Shown here piece by piece: positions 8,279-16,002 of a stretch of 51,383 nucleotides of DNA. The notes under the pieces are model-generated. The model saw only the letters and a list, made by a program, of their open reading frames with translations. It was not told the origin of the DNA and searched no databases. The position numbers and the translations under genes are program-made. The stretch comes from Ectobacillus ponti (GTDB taxonomy: Bacteria > Bacillota > Bacilli > Bacillales > Bacillaceae_G), in contig NZ_JANCLT010000010.1 in NCBI RefSeq assembly GCF_024294785.1, forward strand, positions 106,631 through 158,013, written 5' to 3'. Position 1 is the stretch's first letter. Each line of letters starts with the position of its first letter.

Positions 8279-9189
8279 TTCACTTTCTCAGAGTTTAGTA
8301 AGTATGGAGGAAGCTGCGGCATTTCCTGCTCACGCTGCCGCTCCTTCTTCACCCAACGGAAAAATACGTAACCAATAACAGTGCCGTACATAATTTCCTG
8401 GAAAATTTTCATAATGACGCCGCCCGTCTGCTGGTCCTCTACAACCGGCATCCAGTGCAGAAAATCCGGCCCCGTAATCCCCAGGGATGACAGGGTTCCT
8501 GCAGGCACGCACAACTCCATCGCCTGCATCCATGCCTGCGGATCTGTGTACGTAGCAAACAGAGGTTTACTTGCAAAGATAATAAGGGCACATGCTGGTG
8601 TCAGCAACATTCCATTCGCGAACATATAGCCGATTTTTTGAATATCGGTCAGAGATTGATAGGCAGGCAGCGGATTTAGAACAGGCCACCACATAAGCAA
8701 TGCACTGATGAACATGACAAACAGAAACAGCGGGTGCCCCCATTGGCTCTGCTTCATCGGGTCAAACACAACTGGAATGTGATAGATGGAAAACATACCA
8801 TTAAACACGAAAAGGGCAATAAGCGGGCGCCCCAGCGTGTTCAGCACCAGCTGCACACCCCGATATGAAATGATATGCTGGAGCAGCCATTCCGGCATGC
8901 CGAGCAGCAGCAGAGGCGGCACCACGGTGTACAGCACAGCCATTTCCACCATATGTGCACTAAAGATGATATGGCCCAACACATCAATCGGACCGCCTTT
9001 GGCTAAATACAAGAGAACGATGCCAGCAGTGAAATAAAATACTTGCTTTCCGCTTACCTTCTCCGCATTGGGAAACCGTGACCGATACTTCCCAATAATG
9101 AGAAAGTAAGCAACGAGGACACCAACCATAAACAGCATAAACACAGGGCTCCACAGTGCTTCAAATCCGAAAATCCACAAGTTGCTCAT
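8275..9189 (-). CDS. ctaG: Cytochrome c oxidase assembly factor CtaG
   Basis: A polytopic membrane protein of 304 residues of the caa3_CtaG family, needed in B. subtilis for formation of active CtaCDEF oxidase, probably through CuB delivery. Multiple hydrophobic segments and conserved His/Met motifs are present: FSAHMVEMAVLY, GMPEWLL, YHIPVVFD and LLMWWPVLNP. The ATG (MSNLWIFGFE) follows AAAAAGGGGGCGAG. An upstream in-frame TTG would place the ribosome site inside the coding region and was not used. It lies 74 nt after ctaF, with a stem-loop in that gap. Confidence 0.93.
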   Translation of the reverse strand: MSNLWIFGFEALWSPVFMLFMVGVLVAYFLIIGKYRSRFPNAEKVSGKQVFYFTAGIVLLYLAKGGPIDVLGHIIFSAHMVEMAVLYTVVPPLLLLGMPEWLLQHIISYRGVQLVLNTLGRPLIALFVFNGMFSIYHIPVVFDPMKQSQWGHPLFLFVMFISALLMWWPVLNPLPAYQSLTDIQKIGYMFANGMLLTPACALIIFASKPLFATYTDPQAWMQAMELCVPAGTLSSLGITGPDFLHWMPVVEDQQTGGVIMKIFQEIMYGTVIGYVFFRWVKKERQREQEMPQLPPYLLNSEKVK

Positions 9190-9225
9190 GAACTCGCCCC
9201 CTTTTTCTGAAAGAAACAATGGAAA

Positions 9226-9254
9226 GAGAGGATTGATATGGAATCAATCCTCTT
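9226..9254 (-). other. Stem-loop between ctaF and ctaG
   Basis: GAGGATTGAT / ATCAATCCTC, a 10-bp stem with a 5-nt loop, without a clear U-tract. It may lower ctaG expression relative to the oxidase subunits or mark an mRNA processing point. Confidence 0.6.
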
Positions 9255-9263
9255 CTTCACTTT

Positions 9264-9602
9264 TTACCACCAAACGATTGTCATGAATGCCAAAATTGTG
9301 ATCAGACCGACAGCAAGGCCGGAATACAAGAACAAGCTTGGCGCTTCATGTCCCTTATGATTCATGTGCATGAAATAGTACAGCTGGAAAATCACTTGCA
9401 CAACTGCCAACAGGAGGATGAACGGCACGGTGAATACCGGAACGAACGTTTTTGGATAAGCAACAGCCAAGAACGCCAATACCGTCAAGAAAATCATTAA
9501 AGCAAAAGAAGTGACATGATGCTTCATTTCTTCAGCGCTTTTCTTTCTGCGGTATGCAATATCAGCTGCGGAGTACGCAGGAGTTGTTTGCTTTGTCGCC
9601 AT
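9264..9602 (-). CDS. ctaF: Cytochrome c oxidase subunit IVB
   Basis: A 112-residue small subunit of caa3 oxidase with three hydrophobic segments (about residues 32-52, 58-78 and 90-110). The segment YYFMHMNHKGHEAPSLFLY is typical of subunit IV. It follows ctaE by three bases. The cytoplasmic N-terminus is charged (AYRRKKSAEEMKHH). It belongs to the ctaCDEF operon. Confidence 0.93.
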   Translation of the reverse strand: MATKQTTPAYSAADIAYRRKKSAEEMKHHVTSFALMIFLTVLAFLAVAYPKTFVPVFTVPFILLLAVVQVIFQLYYFMHMNHKGHEAPSLFLYSGLAVGLITILAFMTIVWW

Positions 9603-9605
9603 TGA

Positions 9606-10229
9606 TTACCCCACCTTTCCCATTAAGTATACAACTGTGAAAATGAACACCCATACTACGTCAATAAAGTGCCAGTACAGGGATGCCACATAGTACTTCG
9701 GTGCAGTATATAAATCCAACCCGCGTCTTGCATTACGGATTACAAGCGTGGAAATCCACAGCAAACCGAACAATACGTGGGCACCATGCGTGCCGACCAA
9801 TGTATAGAAGGCAGAACCGGCAGCGCTGCTTCGCATTGTAAACTTAAATTCATGCACATAGTGATTGAATTCGTAAATCTCCAAGCCAAGGAAGCCGGCA
9901 CCGAGCAGCAGTGTCAGAACAAGCCAGAACTGCATCTGTCTGAAGTTGAAGTTCTTCATATGATACATGGCGTATACACTTGTCAAACTGCTCGTCAAGA
10001 GAAGCATGGTAGCTGTGAACACAAGCGGCAGTTCAAACATTTCCTGTGTTGTCGCACCGCCGTTTGTAGAGTTTCTCAGTGCAAGGAATGTTCCGAAGAG
10101 AGAGGCGAACAGCACCGTCTCTCCTCCAAGGAACAGCCAAAAGCCCAGGAATTTATTCTTGCCTTCAAGGGTCGCTTTTTCAGGCGACGCAGGGAATGTT
10201 TCGAGAGTCAATTTTTCCGGTGCACCCAT
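9606..10229 (-). CDS. ctaE: Cytochrome c oxidase subunit III
   Basis: A 207-residue membrane subunit of caa3 oxidase with about five hydrophobic segments. Diagnostic motifs are WLFLGGETVLFASLFGTF (about residues 31-48), GTHGAHVLFGLLW (about 145-157) and SLYWHFIDVVWVFIF (about 182-196). The short form with five helices is typical of Bacillus. The ATG overlaps the ctaD stop by one base (TAATG), which suggests coupled translation. Confidence 0.96.
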   Translation of the reverse strand: MGAPEKLTLETFPASPEKATLEGKNKFLGFWLFLGGETVLFASLFGTFLALRNSTNGGATTQEMFELPLVFTATMLLLTSSLTSVYAMYHMKNFNFRQMQFWLVLTLLLGAGFLGLEIYEFNHYVHEFKFTMRSSAAGSAFYTLVGTHGAHVLFGLLWISTLVIRNARRGLDLYTAPKYYVASLYWHFIDVVWVFIFTVVYLMGKVG

Positions 10230-12088
10230 TATGCCGTAACCCCCTTATCATCATCATCCAAATCTTCCTTATGAATGTGGTAACCGTGGTCATCAATGAT
10301 AGAGCGCAGCAGCATGCAGCCAAACGTAATGGCCAAGCCAATCAAGGCCACGGCCATGAACATTTTGTTTGCACCCTTCTCCATGTACATTGCGCCGAAT
10401 GCGGCAATGAACAAGCCAAGAGACATCACAAATGGCAGGAAGGAAGAGTTTGGCATATGGATGTCGCCGACAGGCTCCGCAGGTGTTACCCCTTTGCGGC
10501 CTTCCATCTTTTCAATCCACAGTGTATCCAAACCGCGTACAAATGGGAGCTGCTTAAAGTTGTACTCCGGTGTTGGCGCTTCAACAGCCCATTCCAGTGT
10601 ACGTGCATCCCAAGGGTCACGTCCGGCAGCCTTGCCGGAGACGGCCGTTTTCACTACGTTCACAAGCAATACGATTGTAGCGACTGCCATGAACGCTGCG
10701 CCAATGGAGCTGATCAGGTTGCCAGTCTCCAGGCCTTGGCCCGGCAGATACGTAAAGTAACGGCGCGGCATGCCCATCAAGCCCAGGAAGTGCTGGATAA
10801 AGAATGTCAAGTGGAAGCCGATAAAGAACAGCCAGAATGTAATTTTGCCAAGTGTTTCATCCAGGATGCGGTTGAACATAAGCGGCCAATAGTAGTGTGC
10901 GCCGGCAAACAGTCCGAACACCACGCCCCCTACAATAACGTAGTGGAAGTGCGCAACTACGAAATAGCTGTCATGGAACTGATAGTCAGCTGGGGCTGCC
11001 GCATTCATAACCCCTGTTACCCCACCCATAACGAAGGATGGAATGAAGGCCACCGCATAAATCATTGGTGTTGTGAAACGAATATTTCCGCCCCACATCG
11101 TAAAGAGCCAGTTAAAGATCTTAATGCCGGTCGGAACTGCGATTGCCATTGTTGCAACCGCAAAGATTGCGTTTGCAACCGCACCCATGCCAACGGTGAA
11201 CATATGGTGCGCCCATACCATGAAGCCCAAGAAACCAATCAGCACTGTTGCAAATACCATGGAAGAATATCCGAACAGACGCTTTTTAGAGAAGGTTGCA
11301 AAAATTTCAGAGAAAATACCGAACGCCGGCAATACAAGAATGTATACTTCCGGATGTCCGAAAATCCAGAACAAGTGCTCCCAAATAATCGTGTTTCCGC
11401 CAAAGGCAGGGTTGAAGAACTGTGTACCGAACAAACGGTCCAGCATCAACAGCGCCAAGCCGACAGTCAGCGGCGGGAACGCAAATAGAATAAGTGCAGA
11501 TGTCACAAAAGCTGTCCAGGTAAACATTGGCATACGCATATATGTCATGCCTGGAGCACGCATGTTAATGATGGTAACGAGGAAGTTAATGCCCCCGATC
11601 AGTGTTCCGATACCGGAAATCTGCAGACCAAGAATGTAGAAATCTACACCATGGTTCTTTGCTGCCAGTGTCAAGGATGCGTAGGATGTCCAACCCGCAT
11701 CAGGCGCGCCGCCCAAGAACCAGCTCATGTTCAGGAACAAGCCGCCGAAGAAGAACAGCCAGAAGCCAAGTGCGTTGACAAACGGGAATGCAACGTCACG
11801 CGCACCGATTTGCAATGGCACAACTGCGTTTAAAAATGCAAATACGAGCGGCATGGCTGCCAAGAAAATCATTGTTGTTCCGTGCATCGTCAATACCTGG
11901 TTGTACTTATCCCCCACCAGGAAGTCATTGTTTGGTACAGCAAGCTGATAACGGATAAAAAGCGCTTCCAGTCCGCCGATGACGAAGAACAGTCCGCCTG
12001 CAATTAAATAGAGGATCGCGATTTTTTTATGGTCTACTGTCGTTAAGTAGTCCCAAAGCACGCTTTTCTTTTTTGCTACAGAGCTCAC
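10229..12088 (-). CDS. ctaD: Cytochrome c oxidase subunit I
   Basis: Catalytic haem a / a3-CuB subunit of the caa3 oxidase in the cytoplasmic membrane; reduces O2 to water and pumps protons. It has 619 residues, typical for Bacillus subunit I. Signature motifs: MHGTTMIFL with the haem a His, WIFGHPEVYILVLPAFG with a CuB His and the cross-linked Tyr, WAHHMFTVGMG with two CuB His, and HFHYVIVGGVVFG with haem ligands. The GTG start follows a strong GGGGGAGG site at 7-nt spacing. The long C-terminal extension after about residue 500 is normal for this class. Confidence 0.98.
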   Translation of the reverse strand: MSSVAKKKSVLWDYLTTVDHKKIAILYLIAGGLFFVIGGLEALFIRYQLAVPNNDFLVGDKYNQVLTMHGTTMIFLAAMPLVFAFLNAVVPLQIGARDVAFPFVNALGFWLFFFGGLFLNMSWFLGGAPDAGWTSYASLTLAAKNHGVDFYILGLQISGIGTLIGGINFLVTIINMRAPGMTYMRMPMFTWTAFVTSALILFAFPPLTVGLALLMLDRLFGTQFFNPAFGGNTIIWEHLFWIFGHPEVYILVLPAFGIFSEIFATFSKKRLFGYSSMVFATVLIGFLGFMVWAHHMFTVGMGAVANAIFAVATMAIAVPTGIKIFNWLFTMWGGNIRFTTPMIYAVAFIPSFVMGGVTGVMNAAAPADYQFHDSYFVVAHFHYVIVGGVVFGLFAGAHYYWPLMFNRILDETLGKITFWLFFIGFHLTFFIQHFLGLMGMPRRYFTYLPGQGLETGNLISSIGAAFMAVATIVLLVNVVKTAVSGKAAGRDPWDARTLEWAVEAPTPEYNFKQLPFVRGLDTLWIEKMEGRKGVTPAEPVGDIHMPNSSFLPFVMSLGLFIAAFGAMYMEKGANKMFMAVALIGLAITFGCMLLRSIIDDHGYHIHKEDLDDDDKGVTA

Positions 12089-12120
12089 GTTTTTACCTCC
12101 CCCTCGTGATTTTTCTCCCT

Positions 12121-13164
12121 TTACTGCCCAAGTTTCAAGCTTTCCAAGTATGCAGCCAGCGCATCAATTTGCTGATCGCTCAGCTTGCCGTACTTATTTG
12201 TCATCAGGTTGCCTGGTTTCATGCTTTCAGGATCCTTCAGCCATTTCTTCACATTCTCTTCTGTGTTGTCAGCAATGCCGGCCACCATATCACGGTCACC
12301 GAAGTTCGCCAGGTTTGGCGCAATCCGCGCTGCTGCCGGGCGGGCGTCTTTTGCATCCACTGCGTGACAGCCTGCACAGCTTTGCTGGAAGACCTTCTGT
12401 CCATCCTGCACACTTGCCGCAACAGATTTGCCATCCTGCTTCTGCATGGCAGCCACCCAGTCTTTGTACTCGCTTTCATTCAGTACTCTCACTTTGAACT
12501 GCATGAGCGCATGTGAAGGTCCGCACAGCTCCGCACAAAAGCCGTTATATGTGCCGGCTTTGTCAGCCTGAATCCACATTTGGTTGGCATTATCCGGGTT
12601 TGTGTCCATTTTCCCCGCCAAAGACGGCACCCAGAAGGAATGCTTAATATCGGCACCTTTCAGGTTCAAGTACACTTTTTTCCCCGCAGGGATGACAAGG
12701 TCTTGAGAAGTGATAATCTTCTCGCCTTTGTAAGCAAACTCCCACCAGTACAAACGGGCAGTTACATCCACTACGGATGTCCCTTCATCCAAAGTCTTTT
12801 TGTTTGCCGCTGACACGTCAGCAAGCTTGAACGTATACGTGACAGTTGGCACAGCCAGAACCAAGAGCAAGAGAATCGGAATAACAGTCCAGATAACCTC
12901 CAGCTTATGGCTTCCCTCCACCTGCTTTGGAATAACGTTCTCCTGTCCTTTGCGCTGGCGGAACCGTACGATTACATATAAGAAAATCGCAGTTACAACC
13001 AGGACCACCAATACCATGATTGAGGTGGACAGAATCAGCAGATCGTATTGCATTTTTGCTGCTTCACCTTGCGGAATCAAAGTAGATTGAAAGGCTTTAC
13101 CGCATCCCCCTAACAGTAAAGCAAGCAAGGAAACGAGCGAAACCAGTCGCCACTGTTTCTTCAT
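12121..13164 (-). CDS. ctaC: Cytochrome c oxidase subunit II with fused cytochrome c
   Basis: A 347-residue lipoprotein subunit of caa3 oxidase. The signal ends in lipobox LLGGC with Cys21. Two membrane segments follow (about 42-65 and 90-110). The CuA domain carries GADIKHSFWVPSLAGK and CAELCGPSHALMQFKV. The C-terminal cytochrome c domain has haem motif CAGCH (about residue 268) and an axial Met in the KPGNLMTNKYG region. The fused cytochrome c makes this the caa3 type. The ribosome site (AAGTGGGG) is weaker than that of ctaD. It is the first gene of ctaCDEFG. Confidence 0.97.
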   Translation of the reverse strand: MKKQWRLVSLVSLLALLLGGCGKAFQSTLIPQGEAAKMQYDLLILSTSIMVLVVLVVTAIFLYVIVRFRQRKGQENVIPKQVEGSHKLEVIWTVIPILLLLVLAVPTVTYTFKLADVSAANKKTLDEGTSVVDVTARLYWWEFAYKGEKIITSQDLVIPAGKKVYLNLKGADIKHSFWVPSLAGKMDTNPDNANQMWIQADKAGTYNGFCAELCGPSHALMQFKVRVLNESEYKDWVAAMQKQDGKSVAASVQDGQKVFQQSCAGCHAVDAKDARPAAARIAPNLANFGDRDMVAGIADNTEENVKKWLKDPESMKPGNLMTNKYGKLSDQQIDALAAYLESLKLGQ

Positions 13165-13291
13165 TCAAACAAACCCCACTTTCTTTGTTGATTAGATTTA
13201 GCTTTATAAGAACTGTAAAGTAAATCCCGTAGTTGAAAATTTCCCCTATTACAAATAGTCAGACTGTTACAGCCAAAAAAAAGATAGTATG

Positions 13292-13323
13292 TAAAGGCGG
13301 TTTACCGGAGTAAAGCCGCCTCG
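13292..13323 (-). terminator. Probable terminator of ctaB
   Basis: GGCGGTTTAC..GTAAAGCCGCC stem (with one G-U pair) just beyond the ctaB stop; the minus-strand flank has an interrupted T-run. Some read-through into ctaCDEF is likely. Confidence 0.55.
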
Positions 13324-13332
13324 TCTCTTATG

Positions 13333-14250
13333 TTAAAACAACGTAACCGCAATCATTGAAACAAATAAAATGGTCAGGTAGTTTAAAGAATAGACAAACA
13401 TCTTCACCGACCACTTCACATCATCGGCAGAGCGGTAGCCGTACAGGCCAAGCGCCAGCCATCCGATGTTCAGAACCGTTGCCAGCACCATGAACACCGT
13501 GCCCAGTGCATGCATATAAAACGGCAGCGGCAGGAGACAAATAATCCAGATCATAATCTGGCGTTTTGTCATCTCAAAGCCGTGCACAACCGGAAGCATA
13601 GGAATGCCGGCAGCCCGATATTCCTCCACCCGCTTCATGGCAAGCGCCAGGAAGTGCGGAATTTGCCAAATGAACATCAGCAGGAACATCATCCATGCCA
13701 CAAAATCCAAATTGCCGTCAATCGCCGACCACCCGATCAGCGGAGGCACCGCGCCGGATATACTGCCCACCACTGTGTTCAGTGTGTACATTCTCTTTGT
13801 CCAAAGAGAATACAGCACAACATATGTGAACGTGCCGATGAATCCAATCATCGCCGCCATCGGACTGGCCAGCAGCAGCAATCCAAATCCGATCAGCAGC
13901 AGCAGAAGGCCGAACGTGAGAACGAAGCTGCCCTTGTATTTCCCTGTTACAGTTGGCCGGTTCTTCGTCCGCTCCATTAGATGATCAATATCCCGGTCGA
14001 TGTAATTGTTTAAGCTGCAGGATCCCGCAATAATCAATGAGGAACCAAGCATGGTGAAGATCATTTTATCCCACGCACTCCAAAAGCTGATGCCGTTAAA
14101 ATGGAGCGCGAGCCAGAAGCCAGCAAATGTTGTCAGCGCATTGGAATTGACAATGCCCATTTTGACGAGTGCAAATAAGTCCTGCTTCCACGTGGTGCTG
14201 ACTGCCGCTTCGGCAGCTTGATCATGCAATTGGCTTGTTGCTTGACTCAC
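13333..14250 (-). CDS. ctaB: Protohaem IX farnesyltransferase (haem O synthase)
   Basis: A 305-residue UbiA-superfamily membrane prenyltransferase that converts haem B to haem O, the first step to the haem A of CtaD. The prenyl-diphosphate motif [15 protein letters not shown] occurs at about residues 81-95, and the second acidic region at about 200 is [20 protein letters not shown]. About nine hydrophobic segments are visible. The GTG start follows AAAGGGGC at 8 nt. It is divergent from ctaA, as in B. subtilis. Confidence 0.96.
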   Translation of the reverse strand: MSQATSQLHDQAAEAAVSTTWKQDLFALVKMGIVNSNALTTFAGFWLALHFNGISFWSAWDKMIFTMLGSSLIIAGSCSLNNYIDRDIDHLMERTKNRPTVTGKYKGSFVLTFGLLLLLIGFGLLLLASPMAAMIGFIGTFTYVVLYSLWTKRMYTLNTVVGSISGAVPPLIGWSAIDGNLDFVAWMMFLLMFIWQIPHFLALAMKRVEEYRAAGIPMLPVVHGFEMTKRQIMIWIICLLPLPFYMHALGTVFMVLATVLNIGWLALGLYGYRSADDVKWSVKMFVYSLNYLTILFVSMIAVTLF

Positions 14251-14761
14251 CCTATTCAGCCCCTTTCCTTATGTTTTTTCTGTGCTTGCTTATATAAAAA
14301 GCCCTGTCGTTTCCCTATTTATATAGCAATATTATTACAGTAGAAATATTGTTTTGTAGGTTTGCTATCCCTATATACAACTTTCTCGACTATATTAAAT
14401 CATATTTCATGTAGAATTTGTGAAGAAACCTTGAACTTTTTGTGTCACTTGCCCGGAAAAAATTTTTGCATTCCCATCATATCACGAAACGCAGTAACCC
14501 TATAAACATTTTGTCAGATTCCGCATATTTTTGCAAGGGGCATACGCATACTTTACCTCTTCTTACATAAAATCCCGTCCAATCCCCTGTTCCATGCCTG
14601 TTTTTTCTACAAATTCGACATTTGCTTCCCATGCATATTTCTTTGCTATTTCATTGCTTTTTATATATCATAGGACTGTGACAAGTTTGGGATGCCGCGC
14701 TTCGTTGCGCCATAAACCAAAATATACTGACATAACTTCACATAGAAAGCAGGTGAACAGG
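14251..14761. other. Divergent ctaB-ctaA regulatory interval
   Basis: A 511-bp A/T-rich gap with no convincing ORF. A frame in phase with ctaA is open from 14531, but it lacks a ribosome site and family similarity. It holds the ctaA promoter (14643-14671). TTTGTGAAG at 14417-14425 resembles the ResD-binding motif I recall from the B. subtilis ctaA and other respiratory promoters. No clear ctaB promoter was recognised. Confidence 0.5.
14643..14671 (+). promoter_or_regulatory. Probable sigma-A promoter of ctaA
   Basis: TTGCTA, 17 nt, TATCAT. The -10 has one mismatch and the -35 two. The predicted leader is about 85 nt. Confidence 0.55.
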
Positions 14762-15727
14762 TTGCAACGCCTACTGAAACCATTATCAGTTGTAACCAGC
14801 TTTGTTCTTTTATTGGTCCTTCTTGGAGGAGCATTGGTAACCAAAACCGGGTCCGGCCAAGGGTGCGGCAAATCATGGCCGCTTTGCCACGGCAAGTTCA
14901 TGCCTTGGCCGCTGACAATGGACACCGTAATTGAACTGAGCCATCGTCTCGTATCCGGGTCCGCCGCCATTCTGGTTCTGCTTCTGTCCGCTTTGTCCTG
15001 GCGTTATTTAAAACACGTACGGGAAGCAAGACCGCTGGCAGTCATCTCTTTCCTGTTCCTTGTGGCACAGGCGCTGTTCGGGGCAGCTGCAGTTGTATGG
15101 GGCCAATCGGCCGTTATCCTGGCTTTGCACTTCGGAGTGTCTCTCATCTCCTTCGCTTCTGTCATTTTACTGACACTTCTGATCTTTGAGGTGGACAAGA
15201 AATTTGACGCCCACTCGGTTGTGCTGGATAAGAAAATGAAATTCCATATATACGGCGTCACCATTTACAGCTATCTGGTCGTATATACCGGCGCTTTGGT
15301 GCGGCACGCCCGCGCAAGCCTCGCCTGCCCGGAGTTTCCGGTGTGCAGCAGGGCAAGCGCATTTCCGACACAATATCATGAGTGGGTGCAAATGGGCCAT
15401 CGTGCCGCAGCCCTCAGCATTTTCATCTGGATTGCTTACGCCACCTGGCTGGCTGTGCGCTACTACAAAAATCAAAAGGTCGTATACTGGGGCTGGATGA
15501 CAGCATTGATCCTTGTGTCCTTGCAGGCTTTCTCAGGAGCCATGATCATCTTCACCGAGCTGAACCTGTTTGTAGCCCTGATACATGTAATCTTCATTTC
15601 CTGCCTCTTCGCCGTGCTTTGCTACCTTGTCATGGTGGCGACACGCGGGCAGACAGGGGCGCGCAAAACAGTGCCGGTTAAAAAAGAAAAGCAATCTGCC
15701 TTTACTGCAGAAGCTCTGTCTGACTAA
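14762..15727 (+). CDS. ctaA: Haem A synthase
   Basis: A 321-residue membrane monooxygenase that oxidises the haem O methyl group to the formyl of haem A, completing the cofactor for CtaD. Conserved N-terminal segment [20 protein letters not shown] and PLCHGKF (about residues 18-42) with paired Cys, and His-bearing motifs [30 protein letters not shown] and ALIHVIFIS. About eight hydrophobic segments. The start chosen is TTG, 6-7 nt after AGGTG; an in-frame GTG overlapping that site is less likely. It is monocistronic and its stop lies inside its terminator. Confidence 0.95.
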   Translation: MQRLLKPLSVVTSFVLLLVLLGGALVTKTGSGQGCGKSWPLCHGKFMPWPLTMDTVIELSHRLVSGSAAILVLLLSALSWRYLKHVREARPLAVISFLFLVAQALFGAAAVVWGQSAVILALHFGVSLISFASVILLTLLIFEVDKKFDAHSVVLDKKMKFHIYGVTIYSYLVVYTGALVRHARASLACPEFPVCSRASAFPTQYHEWVQMGHRAAALSIFIWIAYATWLAVRYYKNQKVVYWGWMTALILVSLQAFSGAMIIFTELNLFVALIHVIFISCLFAVLCYLVMVATRGQTGARKTVPVKKEKQSAFTAEALSD

Positions 15728-15741
15728 GACAGGGCTTTTTC
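15711..15741 (+). terminator. Terminator of ctaA
   Basis: AGCTCTGTCT..AGACAGGGCT stem with the ctaA stop in its loop, followed by five T residues. Confidence 0.85.
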
Positions 15742-15805
15742 CTCTCTTATAGTTTACACTGCGCCAAACAAGGAAAACCTATCCAATTCTTACGATTTTT
15801 TGTTA

Positions 15806-15920
15806 AGAAAAGCGAAACCGGCTGTTCAGCTCGCAGAAGGGAGGTTCCTGGTCCTAAAAGGCGCTCTTTGCCTTTTATGAGGGTTCTCCCTGGCAGTGAG
15901 CTAGCCGGCCCAACTGGACA
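15806..15920 (+). repeat. Dispersed hairpin repeat, full copy D
   Basis: A 115-bp element starting AAGAAAAGCG and ending CTGGACA. Nested stems: base CCGGCT/AGCCGG plus AGCTC/GAGCT; middle AGGGAG/CTCCCT; apex AAAAGGC/GCCTTTT around a GCTCTTT-type loop. Unpaired GGTTC sits on both sides of the middle. It lies between the ctaA and pycA terminators. Confidence 0.88.
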
Positions 15921-15922
15921 AT

Positions 15923-15963
15923 AAAAAGCGGAGCCGGCTCGTTCAGCTCACCTGAGGGAGCTT
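15923..15963 (+). repeat. Partial second repeat copy, in tandem with D
   Basis: Directly after copy D, AAAAAGCGGAGCCGGCTCGT followed by TCAGCTCACCTGAGGGAG repeats the left arm; the right arm is missing and the pycA terminator follows. Confidence 0.75.
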
Positions 15964-15972
15964 CAATGACAC

Positions 15973-15998
15973 AAGAAAGCCGCTCCGGGGAGCGGCCC
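15973..15998 (-). terminator. Terminator of pycA
   Basis: GCCGCTCC/GGAGCGGC, an 8-bp stem with a 2-nt apex that probably opens to a tetraloop, ending in CTTTCTT on the minus strand just after the pycA stop. Confidence 0.7.
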
Positions 15999-16002
15999 AT
16001 TC

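Noticed and set aside
10079-11488. 469-codon plus-strand frame antisense to ctaD and ctaE
   Set aside because: It lies fully opposite to the intact ctaE-ctaD genes. The translation is His/Cys/Gln-rich with no domain and no ribosome site.
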